Assembly (NCBI RefSeq): GCF_021869765.1
Contig: NZ_CP084580.1
Coordinates: forward strand, 4,774,001-4,838,000
From: Chryseobacterium sp. MEBOG06
GTDB lineage: Bacteria > Bacteroidota > Bacteroidia > Flavobacteriales > Weeksellaceae
DNA length: 64,000 bases
Direction: 5' to 3'
How positions within the stretch are numbered: the stretch's first letter is position 1; the number at the start of each line of letters is the position of its first letter. The position numbers and the translations under genes were made by a program. The notes under the pieces are model-generated. The model saw only the letters and a list, made by a program, of their open reading frames with translations, was not told the DNA's origin and searched no databases. This document shows positions 43,716 through 51,966 of this stretch, piece by piece.

Positions 43716-44600
43716 TTAATCAACATCATCCCAAAAATCAAAGTAATTAAACCATTGAAGGGGATATTTTTTTACCATAGTCTCCAGATTTTGAACGTAA
43801 GACTGCAAAAGTCCCTGTGAATCTCTGTTTTTTATATTTTGGGCTACTCTTGCATACAGGTGATAATGAAGGTTCTTTTCTTTCATTACATACACATATA
43901 CTACCGGTACTCCCAACCTTGATGCAATAAGGAATGGCCCTGCCGGAAATTTCGCACTTTTGCCCAACAAATCAGCTTCCAGATACTTCGATCCTTCAAA
44001 ATAGCGATCCCCGGTAAAGCAAATCAGTTCATTATTTGACAACGCCTGATTGATCTCAAAAATATGAGACATATCGTCTTTTACATAAATAAATTTGATA
44101 TTACTTTTTTTAACGGCAACACTTTCCAGGTATTCTTTGATCACGGTAACTTCCTGATCTGTAGTCACCAGATTAATCTGGCATTCGAAATCAATGTCAG
44201 CAAAAAAGTGCTCTGCAATTTCAAAATTACCAATATGAGCACTGATCAGAACTCCGCCTTTTTTAGCTGCCAAAAGATTCCTTAGGTTTTCAATACCGTC
44301 AAATTCGTAGGTATATTTCTCTCTCAGGCCGGCAGTAATGGCCGTTTTATCAATCAGAACTTTTCCGAAAGTAAAATAACTTTTAAATATGGAACTTATT
44401 GATTTCCAATAACTATAATTCAGTCTTTTTCGGAAATAATAAAGAATGTATTCGTTACTCTTCTTCTGAAACAGAGAGTAATAGGCGGCTACAAAATAAA
44501 GCACACCATATGAACTTCTGATTCCGATATTTCTAATACACCAGACGAATATTCTGTATCCGAGTACTGTTCCTTTAGATTTACCTTTCCATTTGTTCAT
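43716..44600 (-). CDS. LpxL/HtrB-like lysophospholipid acyltransferase
   Basis: A 294-residue membrane-associated acyltransferase. The HX4E motif is SAHIGNFE (His122, Glu127), followed downstream by FTGDRYFEGSKY and KFPAGPFLIASRLGVPVVYVYVMKE, as in LpxL/LpxM late acyltransferases that use acyl-ACP. It may acylate a pigment precursor or a lipid; with the BtrH-like, C45 and MMPL-linked domains it is one of four candidates for forming the flexirubin ester. It follows the ACP gene after an 8-bp-periodic hairpin. Confidence 0.83.
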   Translation of the reverse strand: MNKWKGKSKGTVLGYRIFVWCIRNIGIRSSYGVLYFVAAYYSLFQKKSNEYILYYFRKRLNYSYWKSISSIFKSYFTFGKVLIDKTAITAGLREKYTYEFDGIENLRNLLAAKKGGVLISAHIGNFEIAEHFFADIDFECQINLVTTDQEVTVIKEYLESVAVKKSNIKFIYVKDDMSHIFEINQALSNNELICFTGDRYFEGSKYLEADLLGKSAKFPAGPFLIASRLGVPVVYVYVMKEKNLHYHLYARVAQNIKNRDSQGLLQSYVQNLETMVKKYPLQWFNYFDFWDDVD

Positions 44601-44624
44601 AGATAGAATTTAATATAACAGAGA

Positions 44625-44690
44625 ACCAATGTAATAATACCTCTTTTAAAAGTGATCGTTACCGAAACACTGTGATATTATTACATTGGT
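44625..44690. repeat. 8-bp-periodic inverted repeat after the block C ACP gene
   Basis: Arms 44625-44639 (ACCAATGTAATAATA) and 44676-44690 are a perfect 15-bp inverted repeat. Units of eight such as TATTATTA/CATTGGTA/CATTTTAT are seen on the right side. Arrangement (just after an ACP gene) and sequence resemble the element at 29831-29902. Confidence 0.6.
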
Positions 44691-44721
44691 ACATTTTATA
44701 GAATAAAGATTGGCTCAATAA

Positions 44722-44976
44722 CTACGCGTTTTTTTCAGCAATCTTATCTTCAATCGTTGTATAGAAGTCATTGAATGTCACCATTTTCTTGAAATCGGCT
44801 TCTCCTAATTTCACTCCGAAATTGGATTCAATCACGACGACCATGTCGATATAATCCAGGCTGTCTAAGCCCAGTGTATTTTTAAGGTTGGCATCATTAC
44901 TGATTTCGTCTCCGTCTACTTCGAATTCATTGACCAGAAAATCATTAACGATGGCAACAATTTTTTCCCTTTCCAT
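44722..44976 (-). CDS. Acyl carrier protein (flexirubin block C)
   Basis: An 84-residue ACP with attachment serine Ser39 in LGLDSLDYIDMVV. The ATG at 44976 is used; the in-frame upstream codon at 44988 is TTG and overlaps the KS gene. The ACP begins 4 bp after the KS stop, and KS, ACP and FabG form a minimal extension cassette. Its sequence differs from that of the ACP at 29566, so the two probably serve different steps. Confidence 0.92.
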   Translation of the reverse strand: MEREKIVAIVNDFLVNEFEVDGDEISNDANLKNTLGLDSLDYIDMVVVIESNFGVKLGEADFKKMVTFNDFYTTIEDKIAEKNA

Positions 44977-44980
44977 GTTT

Positions 44981-46201
44981 TTAATCAAATTTTTTAACTA
45001 TTAGTGCAGAATTGGTTCCCCCAAACCCAAAAGAATTCGACAAAAATACATCAATTTTTTGATTTTTTGTTTTTGCGACCAAATTTATCCTTTGTGCTTC
45101 ATTATCAGGATTTTCCAGATTAATATTTGGAGCGACAAAATCGTTCTGCATCATCAGAATTGAGTAGATAACTTCACTTGCACCTGCCATCCAGCACTCG
45201 TGTCCGGTCATAGATTTGGTAGAGCTTACAGGAACTTCACTGCCGAAAATCTCGTAAATTGCTTTTGCTTCATTGGCATCCCCAATAGGAGTAGAAGTTG
45301 CATGAGCATTGATATAATCAATATCAGAAGCTTTTAACCCTGACTGTTTAAGCGCTCTGTCCATTGCCAAAGCTGGCCCGTCCACATTTGGGGTTGAAAT
45401 ATGTCCTCCGTTTGAAGAGAAACCATATCCAATAATTTCAGCAATAATAGGCGCTCCTCTTCTTTGGGCAGATTCTAAACTTTCCACGATCAAAGTAGCG
45501 GCACCTCCGCTTGGGATCAATCCGTCTCTTTCTAAGTCGAAAGGTCTGGATGCTTTTGTTGGTTCATCTTCTCTGGCTGAGAAAACGCCCAATCCATCAA
45601 AGCTCGCCATAGAATATTTATTGGTTTCCTGAGCTCCTCCACAGATAATCATATCCTGCAAACCATTCTTGATCATCACATAAGCCAGTCCCAATGAGTG
45701 TGAGCCACTTGCACATGCTGCACTTATGGTAAGATTGATCCCTTTCAGCCTAAAGATCGTAGAAAGGTTCATGGTTACTGTAGAGTTCATTGATTTAAAG
45801 ATCGCTCCCGATCCCATCAATGTTGTATCTTTCTTTTCTCTTGCTATATCAATAGACTCTACTACCGCCTTGGAAACACTGTCATTTCCATATAAAATTC
45901 CTACCTCATGAGAATCTAAAAACTCTTCATCCAGATTTGCCTGCTTCAATGCATCAAGGGTAGCCAGATAAGCATATTCGCTTTCTTCACCCATACTGAT
46001 ACGCTGGCGTCTGTTTAAAAGATTCTTCAGGTCCGGTTTTGGAACAACACCTGTAAGGCCTGATCTGAAGCCAAATTCTTTTCTTTCTTCGTCTAAAACA
46101 ATTCCGGATTTTCCTTGATATAGGGATTCCCTGACCTCTTCTAAAGATGTCCCGATGCAGGAATAAATTCCCATTCCGGTAATTACAACCCTATTTTCCA
46201 T
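44981..46201 (-). CDS. Beta-ketoacyl-ACP synthase II-like (flexirubin block C)
   Basis: A 406-residue FabF-type enzyme, full length for the family. The catalytic residues are complete: TISAACASGSHSL (Cys163), INAHATSTPIGD and SMTGHECWMAGASE. The N-terminal VVITGMGIYSCIG is standard. It lies between FabG (1-bp gap) and ACP (4-bp gap) and may start polyene extension on the aryl starter or supply the acyl chains of the resorcinol part. Confidence 0.9.
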   Translation of the reverse strand: MENRVVITGMGIYSCIGTSLEEVRESLYQGKSGIVLDEERKEFGFRSGLTGVVPKPDLKNLLNRRQRISMGEESEYAYLATLDALKQANLDEEFLDSHEVGILYGNDSVSKAVVESIDIAREKKDTTLMGSGAIFKSMNSTVTMNLSTIFRLKGINLTISAACASGSHSLGLAYVMIKNGLQDMIICGGAQETNKYSMASFDGLGVFSAREDEPTKASRPFDLERDGLIPSGGAATLIVESLESAQRRGAPIIAEIIGYGFSSNGGHISTPNVDGPALAMDRALKQSGLKASDIDYINAHATSTPIGDANEAKAIYEIFGSEVPVSSTKSMTGHECWMAGASEVIYSILMMQNDFVAPNINLENPDNEAQRINLVAKTKNQKIDVFLSNSFGFGGTNSALIVKKFD

Positions 46202-46202
46202 T

Positions 46203-46934
46203 TTATGAATAAATTCCTCCGTTAATATTAATCACTTCTCCTGTAATGTATGAAGCTTTTTTAGACGCTAAAAATGCCACAAGGTCAGCTACTTCTTCTG
46301 CTTCTCCAAATCTGTTGGCAGGAATCATTGCTTTCAATTCTTCTTCATTGAATTCCTGGGTCATATCGGTTCTGATGAAACCAGGAGCTACAGCATTCAC
46401 AGTAATATTTCTTTTGGCAACTTCCTGAGCAAGAGCCTTTGTAGCCCCTACCAATGCTCCTTTCGCCGCAGAATAATTCGTTTGGCCAGCAGTTCCTTTT
46501 ACTCCTGAAACAGAAACCATATTGATGATCCTTCCGTATTTGTTACGAAGCAGTTTTTGGATAAAGAAATTCGTCACATTGAAAAACCCGTCCAGACTTG
46601 TATTGATCACACTGTTCCAGTCTTCTTTCTGCATCCACATAAAAAGACCATCCCTCGTGATTCCGGCATTATTGACAAGTACTTCTACCAATGCCTCGGG
46701 GTTTCTCTCCTGCCAACCTGTTAAAACAGATTGTGTCTCTTCGGTATTTCCTACATCAAATTTAAGAATTTCTCCTGTAGCACCCAATTCTTCTACTTTA
46801 GCCAATGTTTCTTTTGCTGCCGTTTCATTTGAAGCGTAGTTGATGAGGATATGATAGTTTTTTTCTTCAGCCAGTTTTATACAGATTGCCCTCCCGATTC
46901 CTCTGGAGCCACCTGTTACAATTGCACATTTCAT
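46203..46934 (-). CDS. fabG: 3-oxoacyl-ACP reductase (FabG-type SDR)
   Basis: A 243-residue short-chain dehydrogenase: cofactor motif TGGSRGIGRA (residues 7-16), NNAGITRDG, and the catalytic SVSGVKGTAGQTNYSAAK with the Ser, Tyr and Lys. FabG reduces 3-oxoacyl-ACP with NADPH. It is the only ketoreductase in the cluster, so it should serve each polyene extension cycle. It lies 81 bp after the tyrosine ammonia-lyase gene, behind a palindromic spacer, and 1 bp before the KS gene. Confidence 0.93.
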   Translation of the reverse strand: MKCAIVTGGSRGIGRAICIKLAEEKNYHILINYASNETAAKETLAKVEELGATGEILKFDVGNTEETQSVLTGWQERNPEALVEVLVNNAGITRDGLFMWMQKEDWNSVINTSLDGFFNVTNFFIQKLLRNKYGRIINMVSVSGVKGTAGQTNYSAAKGALVGATKALAQEVAKRNITVNAVAPGFIRTDMTQEFNEEELKAMIPANRFGEAEEVADLVAFLASKKASYITGEVININGGIYS

Positions 46935-46980
46935 GCGTTAGTGTTTATATCGTTTTTAGTTTTTTTAAGTTGAGTATCAT

Positions 46981-47016
46981 GTCTTTCTTTAAAGACTATT
47001 CACAGCTGTGAATAGT
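46981..47016. promoter_or_regulatory. 22-bp perfect palindrome overlapping a second hairpin, between tal and fabG
   Basis: Positions 46995-47016 form a perfect 22-bp palindrome (11-bp arms ACTATTCACAG/CTGTGAATAGT), which ends on the last base of the tal stop codon. A second stem, GTCTTT/AAAGAC with a 4-nt loop (46981-46996), overlaps it by 2 bp. No T run follows, so an operator or an mRNA-processing or attenuating structure is as likely as a terminator. Confidence 0.45.
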
Positions 47017-48536
47017 TACATTCCTTTCAGATATTTCTTTACTTTCTCCAGATACGGATACATGACCATATCATCTGAGAAAGCAGGAATTATTTTTCTG
47101 ATGTCATCATACAATTCTTTTGTAGAGGATGAAACCTTATCCTGGAACCCAAGATATTCAACAGCCTGAATAATCGTAATGGCTTCAATGGCCAATACTT
47201 CAAAAGCATTTTCAATCACTTTTCTGCAGATCACCGCAGCATTGGTTCCCATGCTAACGATATCCTGGTTATCGTTATTGTTTGGAATACTGTGAACATA
47301 CATAGAATTCGACAGCATCTGACTTTCTGCCGTAGTAGAAGTCGCTGTAAACTGCACTCCCTGCATCCCAAAATTGAAACCTAATTTACCTAAATTTACA
47401 AAAGGAGGTAAAATTTCATTAATTTTAGCATTCAGAAGATAGTTCAACTGTCTTTCTGCAAGCATTGTCAATTTGGTTACCACAATTTTAAGTTTGTCCA
47501 TTTCCAAAGAGATATAGTCTCCGTGGAAGTTTCCTCCGTGATAAACGTGTTGATCTTCAACATTGATAATCGGGTTATCATTGGCTGAATTGATCTCATT
47601 TTCAAGAACTTTTTCTGTATATTCCAAAGTATCCAATACCGGACCTAAAATCTGAGGTACACATCTTAATGAATAATATTCCTGAACTTTTTCCTTGAAT
47701 ACTTTTTCCTGTTCTTCAAAATGGGTATAAAGGTGATCTTCTCTTTTTCTGATCAGCTTACTGTCTGCAAGGTGAGCACGCATTCTTTCTGCCACTTTCT
47801 GCTGACCGTAATGTTTTTTCGTTCCATTCAGAGCTTCTGATAAATGATCATCATAAGCCTGTACAATCTCATTGATAGCACAAGAAAGTCTAAGAGATAT
47901 ATCTGTAAGCTGATTGGCTTTATAGGCATTCACAATACCGATTCCTGACATCACCGAAGTTCCGTTCATTAAAGCAAGACCTTCACGGATCTCTACTTGT
48001 ATCGGTTCTAAGCCTTCAATTTCAAAAACTTCTTTGGTAGATTTTCTTTCTCCTTTATAAAATACTTCTCCTTCTCCTATCAGTACCAAAGCAAGGTGAG
48101 CCAGCTGAACAAGGTCGCCGCTTGCTCCTACTCCTCCATGTTCAAATATCAATGGGGTAATATCTCTGTTGATAAGCTCCTTAAGAAGATAAACAACAGA
48201 CTGGTGTACTCCTGAATTCCCTAATGATAAGGTATTCAGTCTTGCCAGCATACATGCTTTCACTTCGTCTGCAGGTAAAGGATTTCCAATGCCTGAAGAA
48301 TGGCTCCTTATCAGGTTATATTGCAGCTGGTGGGTATCTTCGTCACTGATTTTAAACTGAGCCATAGGCCCAAAACCGGTGTTTACACCATATATTACTT
48401 TATTTTTTGAAAATTCCTTTAAAAACTGAAAACTTTTATCCACTCTTGATAAAAGTGATTCATCCAGTTCTATTTTTTCATTCCCAATGATAATTTTTTG
48501 AAAGTCTTTCAGTTCTAAAAAGTTATTTATTTTCAT
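47016..48536 (-). CDS. tal: Tyrosine ammonia-lyase (aromatic amino acid lyase)
   Basis: A 506-residue cytoplasmic lyase that converts tyrosine to 4-coumarate, the aryl starter of flexirubin. The MIO cofactor forms from Ala-Ser-Gly in GGVGASGDLVQLAHLAL. Other family motifs are VIYGVNTGFGPMAQ with the catalytic Tyr, NSANDNPI and SIPNNNDNQDIVSMGTN. The selectivity segment NLIRSHSSG has the His seen in histidine lyases, yet the same segment is present, as I recall, in the characterised F. johnsoniae TAL, which it otherwise resembles throughout. The ATG at 48536 is used; the first in-frame codon upstream is TTG. The promoter lies at 48598-48605. Confidence 0.88.
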   Translation of the reverse strand: MKINNFLELKDFQKIIIGNEKIELDESLLSRVDKSFQFLKEFSKNKVIYGVNTGFGPMAQFKISDEDTHQLQYNLIRSHSSGIGNPLPADEVKACMLARLNTLSLGNSGVHQSVVYLLKELINRDITPLIFEHGGVGASGDLVQLAHLALVLIGEGEVFYKGERKSTKEVFEIEGLEPIQVEIREGLALMNGTSVMSGIGIVNAYKANQLTDISLRLSCAINEIVQAYDDHLSEALNGTKKHYGQQKVAERMRAHLADSKLIRKREDHLYTHFEEQEKVFKEKVQEYYSLRCVPQILGPVLDTLEYTEKVLENEINSANDNPIINVEDQHVYHGGNFHGDYISLEMDKLKIVVTKLTMLAERQLNYLLNAKINEILPPFVNLGKLGFNFGMQGVQFTATSTTAESQMLSNSMYVHSIPNNNDNQDIVSMGTNAAVICRKVIENAFEVLAIEAITIIQAVEYLGFQDKVSSSTKELYDDIRKIIPAFSDDMVMYPYLEKVKKYLKGM

Positions 48537-48586
48537 CAATTAAAAGTAATAGTTGATAATTTTGTAAAATATTAATTATTTGTCAC

Positions 48587-48594
48587 TAATTTTG
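48587..48594 (+). promoter_or_regulatory. -7 promoter element (TAATTTTG) of the halogenase-like gene
   Basis: TAATTTTG matches TAnnTTTG, 40 bp upstream of the ATG at 48635, with a TTTG at 48561-48564 as a loosely spaced -33 element (22 bp). It lies 3 bp from the opposing tal promoter. Confidence 0.55.
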
Positions 48595-48597
48595 CGG

Positions 48598-48605
48598 CAA
48601 AGATA
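48598..48605 (-). promoter_or_regulatory. -7 promoter element (TATCTTTG) of the tal operon
   Basis: The minus strand reads TATCTTTG, a TAnnTTTG match, 61 bp upstream of the tal ATG at 48536. It should drive tal and probably the rest of block C. Confidence 0.55.
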
Positions 48606-48634
48606 AAAGTTATTATTAAAATAAAAAATCAAAG

Positions 48635-49891
48635 ATGAGCAAAGAATTTGTTGACGTTCTTGTAATCGGAGCTGGACCTTCCGGATGCGTCTCTTCTTCT
48701 TACCTGAAGAACAATAACGTCAGCGTAAAAGTGGTCGAAAAGACACGATTCCCAAGATTGGTAGTCGGAGAAAGCTTAATTCCAAGGGTAATGGACCACT
48801 TTGAGGAGGCCGGACTTTTCCCTGCATTAGACAAAATGGGCTTTGAAAAAAAGCTGGGAGCACGCTTCCTTCGCGGCGACGAAGTCTGCATCTTTGATTT
48901 CAGCAACAAATTCGGGGAAGGCTGGGACTGGACCTGGCAGGTTCCGAGGGCTGATTTTGATAATACTCTTGCTCAAGAGGTCATTAATAAAGGAATTGAT
49001 CTTGAATTTGAGACTGAAGTTATTGACATCAAATTTGACGGAACAGATTCTATAACGACGGTAAGAACCAAGGATGGAGAAACAAAAGAGATCCATGCTA
49101 AGTTTGTTATTGATTCCAGCGGTTATGGAAGGGTACTGCCTCGTCTTCTTGATCTTGAAAAACCTTCAAAACTATCGCCTCATTCTGCTATTTTCTCTCA
49201 TGTAAAGGACAGCAACAGAGAACCGGGTGAAGAAGGCACTTTAATTTCTTTTGATATTATTGAAACAGAAGTATGGCTATGGGTAATTCCTTTTTCCAAC
49301 GGAAATACAAGTTTAGGAATTGTAGGGCCAACAGATTATATTGACAAATTATCTGAAAACGGAGATGCTGCTGAAGCGTTGAGAAAAGCTATTTCTCTTT
49401 CTGATTATTATGTAAAGCGTTTTGGGGATGTAGATTTTCTTTTTGAACCCAAACATCTGAAAGATTATTCTTGCTCTGTAAAGAGTTTATTCGGGGACGG
49501 ATTTGCTTTAACGGGGAATGCATCAGAATTCCTTGACCCCGTATTTTCTTCGGGAATGGCTTTTGCCACAGAATCCGGAATGCTGGCTGCAAAACTGGCT
49601 TTAAGACAATTAAATGGCGAGAAGATCAATTGGCAGACAGAATATTCGGATTATATTTTATACGGAGTAGATGTTTTTACTACGTATGTAAAAGAATGGT
49701 ATACCGGAAATCTTCAGGAGTTATTTTTCCATCAACCGGAAAACCTAGACGTAAAGAAAAAGATTTGCGCTGTTTTAGCAGGCTATGTCTGGAACAAAGA
49801 TAATCCTTTTGTGAAAAAGCATGATACAGTGATTAAAAATCTTGCCAACCTGATCAAGTTAGAAAAACAGGAACAGCAAAATCAAGCATAA
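48635..49891 (+). CDS. FAD-dependent halogenase/monooxygenase-like flavoprotein
   Basis: A 418-residue flavoprotein of the tryptophan-halogenase/geranylgeranyl-reductase superfamily. The FAD motif GAGPSGCVSSSYL is near residue 10, followed by KTRFPRLVVGESLIPRV. EVWLWVIPF matches the WxWxIP motif used to tell flavin-dependent halogenases from monooxygenases; LTGNASEFLDPVFSSGMAFA is the second FAD-contact region. It transcribes away from tal and shares its regulatory region, so ring halogenation or hydroxylation of the coumaroyl/polyene part is inferred. It could also be a ring hydroxylase or reductase. Its end lies at a shared terminator (49893-49920). Confidence 0.78.
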   Translation: MSKEFVDVLVIGAGPSGCVSSSYLKNNNVSVKVVEKTRFPRLVVGESLIPRVMDHFEEAGLFPALDKMGFEKKLGARFLRGDEVCIFDFSNKFGEGWDWTWQVPRADFDNTLAQEVINKGIDLEFETEVIDIKFDGTDSITTVRTKDGETKEIHAKFVIDSSGYGRVLPRLLDLEKPSKLSPHSAIFSHVKDSNREPGEEGTLISFDIIETEVWLWVIPFSNGNTSLGIVGPTDYIDKLSENGDAAEALRKAISLSDYYVKRFGDVDFLFEPKHLKDYSCSVKSLFGDGFALTGNASEFLDPVFSSGMAFATESGMLAAKLALRQLNGEKINWQTEYSDYILYGVDVFTTYVKEWYTGNLQELFFHQPENLDVKKKICAVLAGYVWNKDNPFVKKHDTVIKNLANLIKLEKQEQQNQA

Positions 49892-49892
49892 A

Positions 49893-49923
49893 AAAACGGT
49901 CTGAAAATTCAGACCGTTTTTAT
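49893..49923. terminator. Bidirectional terminator after the halogenase-like gene
   Basis: AAAACGGTCTGAA (49893-49905) pairs with TTCAGACCGTTTT (49908-49920), flanked by an A run and a T run. It lies between convergent genes ending at 49891 and 49925. Confidence 0.85.
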
Positions 49924-49924
49924 T

Positions 49925-50530
49925 TTATTTTACAACTGCGTTAATTTCTTTTGCTAATTTTTTCCCGGTAATTTCGTAGGCTGCACCTATTCTTCCATAT
50001 TCCCAGTTAAGATCATCATTCCCTTTATTACCTTCTATTTTATCTGCGATTAACTTCATCACTACTTTTGAGGGATTATCTGTTTCTACAAATGTCAGGT
50101 CTGCAGTTAATTTTCCTGGCTGAGTACCCATAAATCCTCCATACCAGCCTGCATATACCCATTTTGTATCAATAATTAAAGTATATTTCGCCTTTACATC
50201 ACTTTTGAAGTATATCTTTTTTGATTTTCCATTGATTCCTTTAAGAAAGAAATCCAGAAATTCTGATGTTTTATATTTTTCCCATTGAGTATTCCAGCTA
50301 TCCCAGGTATTTTGACCTTTTTTGGCTGTGATGTCTGCTTTTCTGTTTTCGAGATACTGAGCTTCTGTAAGATTTTTTTCGTGAAAAGTAACATTGTCAA
50401 ATATGAACTTAACATTCACTTCTTTCTGATCTTTTAAAAAGTCAAAATTCCCCTGTTCAAAATTGATTTTATTTTGTGCAAATGTTGTTGTTGCAATTAC
50501 TGCGAAAAGCAGCAATAATAATTTTTTCAT
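49925..50530 (-). CDS. Secreted protein of unknown function (about 200 residues)
   Basis: A 201-residue exported protein. The signal peptide is MKKLLLLLFAVIATTTFAQ. The mature part (INFEQGNFDFLKDQKEVNVKF, then KYTLIIDTKWVYAGWYGG and VMKLIADKIEGNKG) is predominantly beta strand with conserved-looking tryptophans and no Cys. I do not recognise the family. It lies inside the flexirubin region, between the halogenase-like and ligase genes, with its own promoter at 50559-50566; a role in pigment assembly is possible but not shown. Confidence 0.7.
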   Translation of the reverse strand: MKKLLLLLFAVIATTTFAQNKINFEQGNFDFLKDQKEVNVKFIFDNVTFHEKNLTEAQYLENRKADITAKKGQNTWDSWNTQWEKYKTSEFLDFFLKGINGKSKKIYFKSDVKAKYTLIIDTKWVYAGWYGGFMGTQPGKLTADLTFVETDNPSKVVMKLIADKIEGNKGNDDLNWEYGRIGAAYEITGKKLAKEINAVVK

Positions 50531-50558
50531 AGTGTAATAGTTCTAATATTTAAGTGGC

Positions 50559-50587
50559 CAAAGATATTTAAAAAGGAAGTTTTCAAA
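50559..50587 (-). promoter_or_regulatory. Promoter of the 201-residue secreted protein gene (TTTG-17-TATCTTTG)
   Basis: The minus strand has TATCTTTG (50566 to 50559) preceded, after 17 bp, by TTTG (50587-50584), a good fit to the Bacteroidetes consensus. The ATG at 50530 follows 28 bp after the -7 element. Confidence 0.6.
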
Positions 50588-50606
50588 TGCTCTTTTATAT
50601 TTAATT

Positions 50607-51899
50607 TTATCTTAAATCAATAAAAGTAATGGGTTTTCTGCTGTTTGGATTAAAAACAGTTTTAGACAAGATATCAAAATCAATGATTTCAATTTTAGGG
50701 CTTACCCTTAATTTTGCTCTAAAGTGATCCCTTACCTCATTGACAAAGCTATCGTGTTCTTCGTTTGTACTCAGTTTAATGATAATTTCGTCAAGACCAA
50801 TCTCGTTAGCCTGAATGACAATCTGATAGCACAAAATAGTGTTGAAATCATTCAGAATATCATTCATCGCCGGCGGATAAAGTGTTGTTCCTTTATATTT
50901 GATCATCTGCTGTTTCCTTCCTACTACAGGGCCTAACCTCATCGTATTTCTTCCGCACTGGCATGGCTCATAGTGAGCTTTTACAATATCCCCGGTTTTA
51001 AATCTTAACAGAGGAATCGCTTCCACTCCTAAAGTAGTAATCGTCAGTTCACCATTTTCTCCTTCTTTCACGGGATTTCCGTTATCATCCAGAATTTCTG
51101 TAATGATTAATTCCGGGTGGTGATGTCCTCCCATCTGAAACTCACATTCTGTAAAGGCGGTACTCATTTCAGTAGAAGCATAGGTTGAAAAGAGTTTTAT
51201 ATTCCACTTCTCTTTGATCTTCTGCGAAAGAATATTATCTGTAAAATCCTGATTTTTGATACTTTCTCCAATACATACAGCCCCATAGATACTGGAATTT
51301 TCATAATCCAATCCATGTTTTTCGGCATAATCAATCATTTTCAGCAGAAAAGAAGGAACGGTAATCAAATATTTAGGTTTGTATCTGAAAATAGAATCCC
51401 ATTGCAGCTCAGGAATTCCGGGACCCATTCTCACTACACTTGCCCCCATTTTTCTTAAGCCTAAAAAATAAGCAAGACCCGCCATAAACCGCTTGTCTAT
51501 GGTGGTAATCATCTGAACAACATCTCCTTTCTGAATTCCCGCACAGACAAAAGAGACCGCTTCATTGTAAGCAAGTCTTTCAAGGTCACCGTCAGAAAGC
51601 CCGAAAGTAACCGGATCTCCTAAAGTTCCGGAAGTAGTACTGTAATCAACAATCTTATCCGGGGTTATGCAGAAAAAATCATGATTATACTGCTGCAAAT
51701 CATTCTTCGTGGTCGTAGGAATTCTCTGAAGGTCCTCCAAAGTACGGATATCAGCAGTATGGATATTGTTTTCTTTGAACAATTTCTGATAAAAGGGTGA
51801 ATGATTTTCAAGATAAGCCAAAAGCTCATGAAGTTTTCCTTCCTGAAACTTTTTTATTTCCTGAATATCTGCTTTCTCGATTGACGGATGAAATTCCAA
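50607..51899 (-). CDS. PaaK-like AMP-forming aryl-acid ligase (probable coumarate activation)
   Basis: A 430-residue adenylate-forming enzyme of the phenylacetate-CoA ligase type. Landmarks are VDYSTTSGTLGDPV (P-loop), FSTYASTEMSTAFTEC (A5-like), PLLRFKTGDIVKA, CQCGRNTMRLGPVVGRKQQM (a CxCG pair typical of PaaK, then A8) and KYKGTTLYPP (A10 region). In this cluster the expected role is activation of 4-coumarate from Tal as acyl-AMP for transfer to an ACP or CoA. The start codon at 51899 is TTG: no in-frame ATG lies close, and the residues after it (ADIQEIKKFQEGKL) match the normal PaaK N-terminus. A promoter element lies 20 bp upstream. Confidence 0.85.
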   Translation of the reverse strand: MEFHPSIEKADIQEIKKFQEGKLHELLAYLENHSPFYQKLFKENNIHTADIRTLEDLQRIPTTTKNDLQQYNHDFFCITPDKIVDYSTTSGTLGDPVTFGLSDGDLERLAYNEAVSFVCAGIQKGDVVQMITTIDKRFMAGLAYFLGLRKMGASVVRMGPGIPELQWDSIFRYKPKYLITVPSFLLKMIDYAEKHGLDYENSSIYGAVCIGESIKNQDFTDNILSQKIKEKWNIKLFSTYASTEMSTAFTECEFQMGGHHHPELIITEILDDNGNPVKEGENGELTITTLGVEAIPLLRFKTGDIVKAHYEPCQCGRNTMRLGPVVGRKQQMIKYKGTTLYPPAMNDILNDFNTILCYQIVIQANEIGLDEIIIKLSTNEEHDSFVNEVRDHFRAKLRVSPKIEIIDFDILSKTVFNPNSRKPITFIDLR

Positions 51900-51919
51900 T
51901 GATTTTAATTTTTAAAGAG

Positions 51920-51927
51920 CAAATTTA
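51920..51927 (-). promoter_or_regulatory. -7 promoter element (TAAATTTG) of the ligase gene
   Basis: The minus strand reads TAAATTTG, a perfect TAnnTTTG match, 20 bp upstream of the TTG start at 51899. It supports that unusual start codon and implies a very short leader. Confidence 0.55.
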
Positions 51928-51966
51928 TTTAATTAAAATTAAAAGATTAAAGTATTAAGGCTCTAT

